Origin: Thermococci archaeon
Lineage (GTDB): Archaea > Methanobacteriota_B > Thermococci > Thermococcales > Thermococcaceae
Direction: 5' to 3'
Assembly (NCBI GenBank): GCA_003660485.1
Contig: QMUI01000068.1
Span: forward strand, 1-5,921
Length of the DNA: 5,921 nt
Part shown: positions 1 to 4,391 of the stretch, piece by piece
Layout: each line of letters begins with the position of its first letter
Position numbering within the stretch: position 1 is the stretch's first letter
Made by a program: the position numbers and the translations under genes
The notes under the pieces: generated by a model
The model's input: the letters and a program-made list of their open reading frames with translations, nothing else
Told to the model about the DNA's origin: nothing
Database searches by the model: none

Positions 1-30
1 AGGAAGAAAAGGGGTGAGTTGTATGCCTGA
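1..30 (+). CDS. Probable C-terminal tail of a FecCD-type ABC permease (partial)
   Basis: Frame 1 is open from the window edge and reads RKKRGELYA followed by a TGA stop at 28-30. A run of basic residues after the last membrane helix is typical of FecCD/BtuC-family permeases, which are usually encoded just upstream of their ATPase. The frame would overlap the ATPase start by 8 bases, a normal arrangement for a transporter operon. Only nine residues are visible, so the call rests on the charged tail and on the neighbour. It could be chance or another gene type. Confidence 0.35.
   Translation, partial: RKKRGELYA
11..17 (+). promoter_or_regulatory. Ribosome binding site of the ABC ATPase
   Basis: GGGGTGA lies five bases before the ATG at 23 and resembles the archaeal Shine-Dalgarno consensus GGAGGTGAT. 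It favours ATG 23 over the in-frame GTG at 14, which lies inside the motif itself. Confidence 0.55.
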
Positions 31-739
31 CCTTCATGTTCACATATCATTTTCATATGGGAGAAGGAAGATCTTAGATGATGTTAAATTCAATGCGAAA
101 AAAGGTGAGCTGCTGGCGATAATAGGCCCTAACGGATCCGGGAAGTCCACACTGCTCAAATGCATAGCTGGGATACTGAAGCCGGAGGGTGAGATAAAGT
201 ACGGAAACATAGACCTAATTAGCTTGAGGCCAAAGGAAAGAGCTAAGATAGTTTCCTACGTTCCTCAGAGCTCTTTTCCCGAATTTGCCTTTACCGTTGG
301 AGAGTTTGTTGAGCTTGGAACCTATGCGAGTGGGGGAGACGTCGAAGAGGCTTTGAGAAGTGTTGGGCTTTTGGAAAAGAAAAATGAATTGATAACTAAC
401 CTTAGCGGTGGCGAGTACCAGTTGGCCTTAATAGCGAGGGCCTTAGCCCAGGGCAGTGATGTCATGTTGCTGGATGAGCCAACGAGCCACCTTGACATAA
501 ACCATGCAAAGGAGGTTATTGACCTTCTGCTCAAGCTTAAAGAGGGGAAGATTATAGTGGCCGTCCTCCATGATCTTAATATAGCCCTTAACTATGCAGA
601 TAAGATACTCGTTCTCAAGTACGGCAGGGTTCTTTGGCAAGGTTCTTCCAGTGAGATCCCGGAAAAGGTGATATGGGAGAGCTACAATGTAATGCCCAAA
701 GTTATCAAGGCCAATGGGATAAAGGCAGTAATACCTTAA
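23..739 (+). CDS. ABC transporter ATPase, iron-siderophore/cobalamin class (FecE/BtuD-like)
   Basis: This is the cytoplasmic ATPase subunit of an importer of the iron(III)-siderophore, heme or vitamin B12 type. It would power two membrane permease subunits that receive substrate from a binding protein. Numbering from ATG 23 (238 residues), I see an A-loop tyrosine near residue 12, Walker A GPNGSGKST at 35-43, the Q-loop glutamine at 82 in SYVPQ, the signature LSGGE at 127-131, Walker B MLLDEP at 148-153, a D-loop SHLD at 155-158 and the H-loop histidine at 183 in VLHD. All catalytic elements are present and the length is normal for the family. The SYVPQ Q-loop and short C-terminus fit the FecE/BtuD branch, but the substrate cannot be read from the ATPase. 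A likely permease tail overlaps its start. The THEP1 gene follows after 30 bases. Confidence 0.88.
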   Translation: MPDLHVHISFSYGRRKILDDVKFNAKKGELLAIIGPNGSGKSTLLKCIAGILKPEGEIKYGNIDLISLRPKERAKIVSYVPQSSFPEFAFTVGEFVELGTYASGGDVEEALRSVGLLEKKNELITNLSGGEYQLALIARALAQGSDVMLLDEPTSHLDINHAKEVIDLLLKLKEGKIIVAVLHDLNIALNYADKILVLKYGRVLWQGSSSEIPEKVIWESYNVMPKVIKANGIKAVIP

Positions 740-741
740 TG

Positions 742-749
742 TTATTAAG
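742..749 (+). promoter_or_regulatory. Possible TATA box for a leaderless THEP1 transcript
   Basis: TTATTAAG sits in the only real gap of the left gene run and resembles the archaeal TATA box. Its centre is about 25 bases before the ATG at 770, so transcription could begin at the start codon itself. In line with a leaderless message, no Shine-Dalgarno sequence precedes that ATG. The match is weak and I see no clear BRE. Read-through from the ABC ATPase gene is an equally good reading. Confidence 0.3.
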
Positions 750-769
750 CCTCAAGACTACTTTAAACC

Positions 770-1312
770 ATGAGGTTCTTCGTAAGCGGAATGCCCGGAG
801 TTGGAAAGACGACATTGGCCAAGAGGATAGCGGATGAAATAAGGCGAGAGGGCTACAAAGTTGGAGGAATAATAACTCAGGAAATAAGGAGTGGTTCGAA
901 AAGGGTAGGCTTTAAGGTGATGGCTATAGACACTGGCGAGATCGGTAGGCTAGCGTACGTTGGTTACGGACAGCCAAGGCTTGGTAAGTACGTGATAGAC
1001 GTTGAAGGGTTTGAGAGGGTTGCGATTCCAGCGATATCAAGAGCTCTAAGAGAGGCTAACTTAATTGTAATAGATGAGATAGGGCCAATGGAGTTCAAGA
1101 GCAATGAATTCCTGAAGGCACTTGGCCTAGTGCTCAAGAGTGAAAAGCCCCTACTAGCTACGGTTCACAGAAGATTAGTCGACAGGTACAGGCCTCTAGG
1201 GGAGTACTACTGGTTGACCCCGGAGAATAGAAACGAAGTTTTCGCGGAGATCCTAGGGAAGATTAAGAGGGGACTGAAAAATGAGAACCCAGGTGATAAA
1301 GCCAAGGATTAG
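770..1312 (+). CDS. THEP1-family nucleoside triphosphatase
   Basis: This is a P-loop NTPase of the THEP1/NTPCR family (COG1618), whose characterised members from Aquifex and human hydrolyse nucleoside triphosphates with broad base preference. The cellular role of the family is unsettled. The 180-residue length is typical. Walker [10 protein letters not shown] is at residues 7-15, right after the first strand as in all family members. Walker [12 protein letters not shown] is at 98-108 with the acidic pair D102-E103. The family element GGIITQEIR at 32-40 and the TVHRR segment at 131-135 are present. The ATG at 770 is fixed by the need for the first strand before the P-loop. No Shine-Dalgarno sequence precedes it, so it may be leaderless. 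Its last 32 bases overlap the start of taw2 in another frame, which suggests coupled translation. I see no direct biochemical link to wybutosine synthesis. Confidence 0.88.
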   Translation: MRFFVSGMPGVGKTTLAKRIADEIRREGYKVGGIITQEIRSGSKRVGFKVMAIDTGEIGRLAYVGYGQPRLGKYVIDVEGFERVAIPAISRALREANLIVIDEIGPMEFKSNEFLKALGLVLKSEKPLLATVHRRLVDRYRPLGEYYWLTPENRNEVFAEILGKIKRGLKNENPGDKAKD

Positions 1313-2117
1313 GGAAATCCTTTCCAAAGAACTTCCTCCTGGGCTTGTGAAGTTGCTCCCAAAGAGGTGGGTCAAGATAGGGGATGTTATATTACTTCCA
1401 CTTAGACCGGAGCTTGAGCCCTACAAGCGTAGGATAGCTCGAGTGTACGCTGAGGTCATTGGGGCAAAGGCCGTCTTGAGGAAGGGCCACATACACGGGG
1501 AAACGAGAAAACCAGATTACGAACTACTTTATGGACAGGACACAATAACGGTTCACGTTGAGAACGGGATTAAGTATAAGCTCGATGTTGCCAGGATAAT
1601 GTTCTCTCCTGCGAACGTCAAAGAGAGGGTTAGAATGGCGAGCATTGCCAAGCCTGACGAGTTAGTTGTCGACATGTTCGCCGGTATAGGACACTTAAGC
1701 CTCCCAATAGCCGTTCACTGTAAGGCTAGGGTAATAGCGATAGAAAAAGACCCTTACACCTTCAAGTTCTTGGTCGAAAACATTCACCTTAACAAAGTTC
1801 AAGACAGGATGACGGCTTACAACATGGACAACAGAGACTTCCCTGGGGAGAATATAGCCGATAGAATACTTATGGGATACGTTGTTAAAACCCACGAATT
1901 CATCCCCAAGGCCCTTGAAATAGCCAAGGACGAGGCAATAATTCACTATCACAACACCGTTCCCGAAAAGTTAATGCCAAGGGAGCCCTTTGAAACTTTC
2001 AGGAGAATAGCTAAGGAACATGGATATGAAGTTGAAAAGTTAAATGAACTCAGAATAAAGAGGTACGCCCCAGGAGTCTGGCACGTCGTCTTGGATTTGA
2101 GAGTATACAAGACCTGA
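1281..2117 (+). CDS. taw2: tRNA wybutosine-synthesizing enzyme 2 (TYW2/Taw2), aminocarboxypropyltransferase
   Basis: Taw2 transfers the 3-amino-3-carboxypropyl group of S-adenosylmethionine to the tricyclic base made by Taw1 at G37 of tRNA-Phe, a step of archaeal wyosine-derivative synthesis that helps hold the reading frame. The 278-residue protein matches, from memory, the structurally studied Pyrococcus horikoshii TYW2 almost throughout, including length and the MRTQ start. The family segment FSPANVKER is at 108-116, the SAM motif [13 protein letters not shown] at 131-142, and the acidic ribose-binding motif IEKDP at 154-158. Trm5 methyltransferases have an asparagine-leucine-proline motif after DR(I/V)xM. 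This protein has DRILMGYV at 194-201, which marks it as TYW2 rather than Trm5. The start ATG lies inside the THEP1 gene, preceded by the purine-rich AGAGGGG at 1266-1272. The arginase-like gene starts 10 bases after its stop. Confidence 0.95.
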   Translation: MRTQVIKPRIREILSKELPPGLVKLLPKRWVKIGDVILLPLRPELEPYKRRIARVYAEVIGAKAVLRKGHIHGETRKPDYELLYGQDTITVHVENGIKYKLDVARIMFSPANVKERVRMASIAKPDELVVDMFAGIGHLSLPIAVHCKARVIAIEKDPYTFKFLVENIHLNKVQDRMTAYNMDNRDFPGENIADRILMGYVVKTHEFIPKALEIAKDEAIIHYHNTVPEKLMPREPFETFRRIAKEHGYEVEKLNELRIKRYAPGVWHVVLDLRVYKT

Positions 2118-2127
2118 GGGGGTTAAC

Positions 2128-2832
2128 ATGGTAACATTCCTGACCGTGGGCGAGAAGCCCAACAGGGATGGGGTAATGTACGTGGCAAGGCTCCTTAGAA
2201 GGGAAGGCTTAGTAGATGATTATGTAATAACGGAGAACCCCAGGGAAGACAGGATTTACGTTGTTGGTGATCATTCCGGAACTTACAGTATCCTCCAGAT
2301 CCTAAAACCGCGCTCTGTATTAAGCATAGATGCCCACACTGATTTGATGCAGGATTATTTTGATCATGCTTCATGGCTTGCCTACGCACTTAAGGATAAG
2401 ATAGTTGAGAGGGCTAGCGTTATAGGGGCAGTTTTAATGATTCCTACCACTGAAAGAACAAAGCTATGGACGAAGAACGTTAAAATATTCCCAGCTCTCC
2501 CAAGAACCAGGAGAGTGAGAGGAAGGTGGAGGAGATACATGAACCTAGAGCAGCATAGACTTGAGGTTATAGATGAAGCTAGGAGATTCCTTGGTGACGA
2601 GATTTATCTCACGATAGACCTAGATGTGTTGAGGCCAGAATACAGGATAGCTAGGTTCCAGCATGGAGAGTTAACACTAAAGGAACTGATGAGGATCATG
2701 GAGGCTATATTTGAGAAATTTAATGTCGTTGCAGCTGACATTGCAGAGGTTAGCGATAGGGTGGCGAGATCAAAGCTTGGTAGAAGAGCAGTAATAGAGG
2801 TGTTCTCTTTAATCAGGGAGGTGATGGGATGA
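2128..2832 (+). CDS. Short divergent arginase/agmatinase-fold (ureohydrolase-like) protein
   Basis: The 234-residue protein carries the dinuclear manganese site of the arginase/agmatinase/formiminoglutamase fold. Visible are H49 in VVGDHS, D68, H70 and D72 in SIDAHTDL, H80 in FDHASW (the place of the SHG histidine), D164 and D166 in LTIDLDVL, and E207 in ADIAEV. HGELTLKEL at 179-187 matches the usual GGLTxRE helix start. This suggests an active hydrolase that splits a guanidino, ureido or formimino group, but the substrate is unknown. Departures from the family are the length (about 60 residues below typical), RP instead of DP after the DxD motif, loss of the GTGTPxPGG substrate loop, and an arginine-rich stretch at 126-136. 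GGGGGT at 2118-2123 is its ribosome binding site. It lies 10 bases after taw2 and overlaps the next gene by ATGA. Arginase or agmatinase proper seems unlikely. Confidence 0.82.
   Translation: MVTFLTVGEKPNRDGVMYVARLLRREGLVDDYVITENPREDRIYVVGDHSGTYSILQILKPRSVLSIDAHTDLMQDYFDHASWLAYALKDKIVERASVIGAVLMIPTTERTKLWTKNVKIFPALPRTRRVRGRWRRYMNLEQHRLEVIDEARRFLGDEIYLTIDLDVLRPEYRIARFQHGELTLKELMRIMEAIFEKFNVVAADIAEVSDRVARSKLGRRAVIEVFSLIREVMG
2817..2825 (+). promoter_or_regulatory. Perfect ribosome binding site for the zinc-ribbon gene
   Basis: GGAGGTGAT is a full 9-base complement to the 3' end of archaeal 16S rRNA. It lies inside the last codons of the arginase-like gene, with its GGAGG core seven bases before the ATG at 2829. 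With the ATGA stop-start overlap this predicts strong coupled or independent initiation. Confidence 0.75.
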
Positions 2833-3146
2833 TTACGGATGAAGAAATCAGGAAGGTCATAGCACCTTTACTACTTTCAGGTGCAAAGATGCTTGACAAA
2901 CACTGTCCTAAGTGCGGTTCTCCCCTTTTCGAAAAAGATGGCAGGGTATTCTGCCCAGTTTGTGAGTATAGGGAAAAGAGGGTGAAGAAGGAGCTTAAGG
3001 GGATCGAGGAGGTTCTAATGGAAAAGTTTAAAGAGCTAGCGAATTCAATGCCTACGGAAGTTGAAAAACTTAAGCCTCACCTTGAGGCTATGGAGAAGCT
3101 ACTAACAATAATTGAGAGGTATAAAAAGCTGGAGGGAGGAAAATGA
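2829..3146 (+). CDS. UPF0148 zinc-ribbon protein (Sjogren's syndrome/scleroderma autoantigen 1 family)
   Basis: This is a 105-residue protein of the autoantigen p27/UPF0148 family (COG1645), conserved in archaea with a eukaryotic relative. Its function is not established. One zinc ribbon is clear: C26 and C29 in CPKCG, and C42 and C45 in CPVCE, 12 residues apart. Residues 1-22 form a predicted helix with the IAPLLLSGAKML segment typical of the family. Residues 50-105 are charged and probably helical (lysine/glutamate rich), possibly a coiled coil for dimerisation. There is no signal peptide or membrane segment, so it is probably cytoplasmic. Its start overlaps the arginase-like stop by ATGA and is served by a perfect Shine-Dalgarno sequence. 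Its stop overlaps the winged-helix start in the same way, so the two small proteins are likely made together. Confidence 0.85.
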   Translation: MITDEEIRKVIAPLLLSGAKMLDKHCPKCGSPLFEKDGRVFCPVCEYREKRVKKELKGIEEVLMEKFKELANSMPTEVEKLKPHLEAMEKLLTIIERYKKLEGGK

Positions 3147-3355
3147 AGCACTTAAGGATACTAAAAGTCCTTGAAAGTGGTGAGAAGAGTGAAGAAGAAA
3201 TAGCCAAAGTGACTGGACTCTCAAGACTTGAAACGAGAAGATTTCTCCTTAGGCTTGCTGAACAAGGAAAAGTTGAGAGCTTCCAGAGAGAGGGCCAAAT
3301 TTTCTGGAAGATAAGGGAGAAGAGGCCAGAAGAAGAGGAATTTAAGTACCTCTAG
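3143..3355 (+). CDS. Small winged-helix DNA-binding-like protein
   Basis: This 70-residue protein reads as a single winged helix-turn-helix domain. There is a helix at about 2-12, a second at 16-24 (SEEEIAKVTG), a recognition helix at about 27-42 (SRLETRRFLLRLAEQG) and a two-strand wing at 43-57 ending in IFWKIRE. An acidic tail (PEEEEF) follows. It resembles the minimal MarR/TrmB-type DNA-binding domain, but without a dimerisation or ligand domain, so it could act as a small regulator or an adaptor. Its target is unknown. The start ATG overlaps the preceding stop (ATGA), and GGAGG motifs at 3131-3135 and 3135-3139 support it. Its TAG stop overlaps the stop of the convergent trmBL2 gene, so no terminator fits between the genes. 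Confidence 0.75.
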   Translation: MKHLRILKVLESGEKSEEEIAKVTGLSRLETRRFLLRLAEQGKVESFQREGQIFWKIREKRPEEEEFKYL

Positions 3356-4146
3356 GCGTTCTCTGCCTTCTCCCAGTACTCCTCAAACTTCTTCTTGAAT
3401 AAGTTGACGACCCTGTGGTCTTTGATCCATACCTGGGTCTCATAATTGAAGTACCTTGCTGCAAGATCTTCAAGTGCAAAGAACACTTCCTCATCGCAGA
3501 CCAGCATTGGAAGGTCAAATTTCTCGAGAACCTTAAGCTCAATCTTTCCATCGTTTGCATATTGAACGATCTTTGAACCCTTTATTCTGGGTAGTAGGCT
3601 CTTGGTTAGGATAATTCTTGCCTTGACACCCCTGTCAACGGCCTTAATTATATCGTCCTCAAGGTTGATTGCTATGAAGCCATCATCTGCAAGGAGAAGC
3701 TCATTCTGAACCTCCTCAAGCATCTCCTTAGTCTTAAGGGTTGAGTTCTTGATTCCTCTGACGACCCAAACCCTCTCGACCCCGTACTTTGGAACCTCTG
3801 TTTCTATTAATGGAGCCATGAGCTCGAGTAGCTCCTCCTTAGCCTTCTTCTTTGCCTCAAGTTCCTCCTTAACTCTTTCCTGCCACTCCTGAATGAACTT
3901 TTCGAGGATGTTAGCTGGATGTACTGGCCTGTACTTGTTCGTCTTTCCTGGCTGATTCATTGCGAAGCCCTTCTTCTCAAGGCTCCTCAGAACGTCGTAA
4001 GTTCTTGGAGCAGGCACCTCGGAAACACTTGCCAACTCAGCAGGTGTAAGAACACCAAACGCTACTAAGGCAACATAAGCTCTGGCCTCATATAAGTTCA
4101 ACTCAAAATGTTCTTGTAATAGCTCTACCATTCTGTCCTTGCTCAT
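3352..4146 (-). CDS. trmBL2: TrmBL2, TrmB-family chromatin protein/global repressor
   Basis: TrmBL2 of Pyrococcus and Thermococcus is an abundant protein that binds DNA largely without sequence preference, forms thick fibres and represses many genes. From ATG 4146 the protein is 264 residues, the length I recall for P. furiosus TrmBL2, and it agrees with that protein over most of its length. A winged helix spans about 4-75, with the recognition helix VPAPRTYDVLRSLEKKGF at 44-61. A charged helix at about 80-115 is a likely coiled-coil dimerisation element, and the TrmB-type C-terminal domain follows (120-264). In-frame GTG 4161 and ATG 4158 lie upstream, but they would leave almost no leader behind the predicted transcription start. 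GGTGGT at 4151-4156 sits correctly for ATG 4146. The gene lies downstream of reverse gyrase on the same strand, with its own promoter. Confidence 0.93.
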   Translation of the reverse strand: MSKDRMVELLQEHFELNLYEARAYVALVAFGVLTPAELASVSEVPAPRTYDVLRSLEKKGFAMNQPGKTNKYRPVHPANILEKFIQEWQERVKEELEAKKKAKEELLELMAPLIETEVPKYGVERVWVVRGIKNSTLKTKEMLEEVQNELLLADDGFIAINLEDDIIKAVDRGVKARIILTKSLLPRIKGSKIVQYANDGKIELKVLEKFDLPMLVCDEEVFFALEDLAARYFNYETQVWIKDHRVVNLFKKKFEEYWEKAENA

Positions 4147-4150
4147 CTTT

Positions 4151-4156
4151 ACCACC
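4151..4156 (-). promoter_or_regulatory. Ribosome binding site of trmBL2
   Basis: On the minus strand GGTGGT ends four bases before ATG 4146 and partly matches the GGAGGTGAT consensus. It decides the start in favour of MSKDR over the codons five and four positions upstream. Confidence 0.5.
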
Positions 4157-4192
4157 ATCACAAACTTGTCAATACAAATGGAGCTTAACTGT

Positions 4193-4208
4193 TATATAAA
4201 AGTTTCCC
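4193..4208 (-). promoter_or_regulatory. BRE/TATA promoter of trmBL2
   Basis: On the minus strand a TTTATATA TATA box (4200-4193) is preceded directly by GGGAAACT (4208-4201), which fits the purine/A-rich archaeal BRE. Counting about 26 bases from the TATA centre puts the transcription start at the TG step near 4171-4170. This gives a leader of about 24 bases, enough for the Shine-Dalgarno sequence before ATG 4146. A second, weaker TATA-like TTTATAAT lies at 4222-4215 and could be an alternative or ancestral box. A strong promoter fits the known abundance of TrmBL2. Confidence 0.72.
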
Positions 4209-4276
4209 CACATTATTATAAAGCTTTAACCTTATATTATCGAAGAGCTAAATACTTATTATCTTCATAGCTGGAT

Positions 4277-4290
4277 TGCATGGTTATGCA
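4277..4290. repeat. Short inverted repeat TGCAT-GGTT-ATGCA
   Basis: Five-base arms TGCAT and ATGCA flank four bases, about 80 bases upstream of the trmBL2 TATA box. It could be a protein-binding dyad. A related but imperfect arrangement (ATGC-TAACC-AA-ATGCA, read on the + strand) occurs at 4326-4341. At this size chance is not excluded. Confidence 0.35.
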
Positions 4291-4349
4291 TATAATTTCT
4301 ACCTAATAAGATTTTTGATAATACCATGCTAACCAAATGCAGATTAATA

Positions 4350-4365
4350 GTTCCAAATATGGAAC
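4350..4365. repeat. Inverted repeat GTTCCA-AATA-TGGAAC
   Basis: Perfect six-base arms flank a four-base centre, 27 bases past the rgy stop. In RNA it would form a short hairpin downstream of the pyrimidine tract. In DNA it is a compact dyad that a dimeric regulator could read. No partner is identified. Confidence 0.5.
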
Positions 4366-4373
4366 ACTAACTT

Positions 4374-4385
4374 GGAAAAGGAAAA
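4374..4385 (-). terminator. Candidate rgy transcription terminator
   Basis: On the rgy strand the tandem TTTTCCTTTTCC begins seven bases after the TGA stop. Archaeal RNA polymerase commonly terminates at such T-rich runs without needing a hairpin. The tract is interrupted by C pairs, so strength is uncertain. The dyad at 4350-4365 follows it. Confidence 0.4.
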
Positions 4386-4391
4386 TTGAAT

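Larger units (their letters stand above)
4147..4391. other. Intergenic region between trmBL2 and rgy
   Basis: These 245 AT-rich bases hold no convincing reading frame and no tRNA or C/D-box RNA that I can recognise. Reading from the rgy side, there is a pyrimidine-rich candidate terminator, the dyad at 4350-4365, the dyad at 4277-4290, the palindrome TAAAGCTTTA at 4219-4228, and then the trmBL2 BRE/TATA and leader. A separate promoter plus a probable rgy 3' end argue that the two genes are separate transcription units, although read-through is possible. Confidence 0.7.

Noticed and set aside
14..22. GTG at 14 as the start of the ABC ATPase
   Set aside because: It falls within the GGGGTGA motif that serves ATG 23, and it would increase the overlap with the probable permease tail without adding any conserved residue.
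760..768. CTTTAAAC as a TATA box
   Set aside because: It lies two bases before the THEP1 ATG. Transcription from it would start inside the P-loop coding region, and no later start would keep a functional protein.
1695..1952. Minus-strand open frame opposite taw2
   Set aside because: It is antisense to the strongly conserved SAM-binding region of Taw2, with no promoter or domain.
3342..3560. Open frame on the minus strand across the trmBL2 3' end
   Set aside because: It lies in another frame of trmBL2, is basic and low in structure, and has no recognisable domain. It is a shadow of the real gene.
4242..4272. Crossing inverted repeats GAAGA/TCTTC and AGCTA/TAGCT, pseudoknot-like
   Set aside because: Arms are only five bases with loops of 15-17 in AT-rich DNA, and the two pairings share a base. 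Likely chance.
4258..4275. Possible C box (ATGAAGA, minus strand) of a C/D-box guide RNA
   Set aside because: One mismatch to RUGAUGA, and no CUGA D box at the right distance, so it does not meet the minimum for this RNA class.
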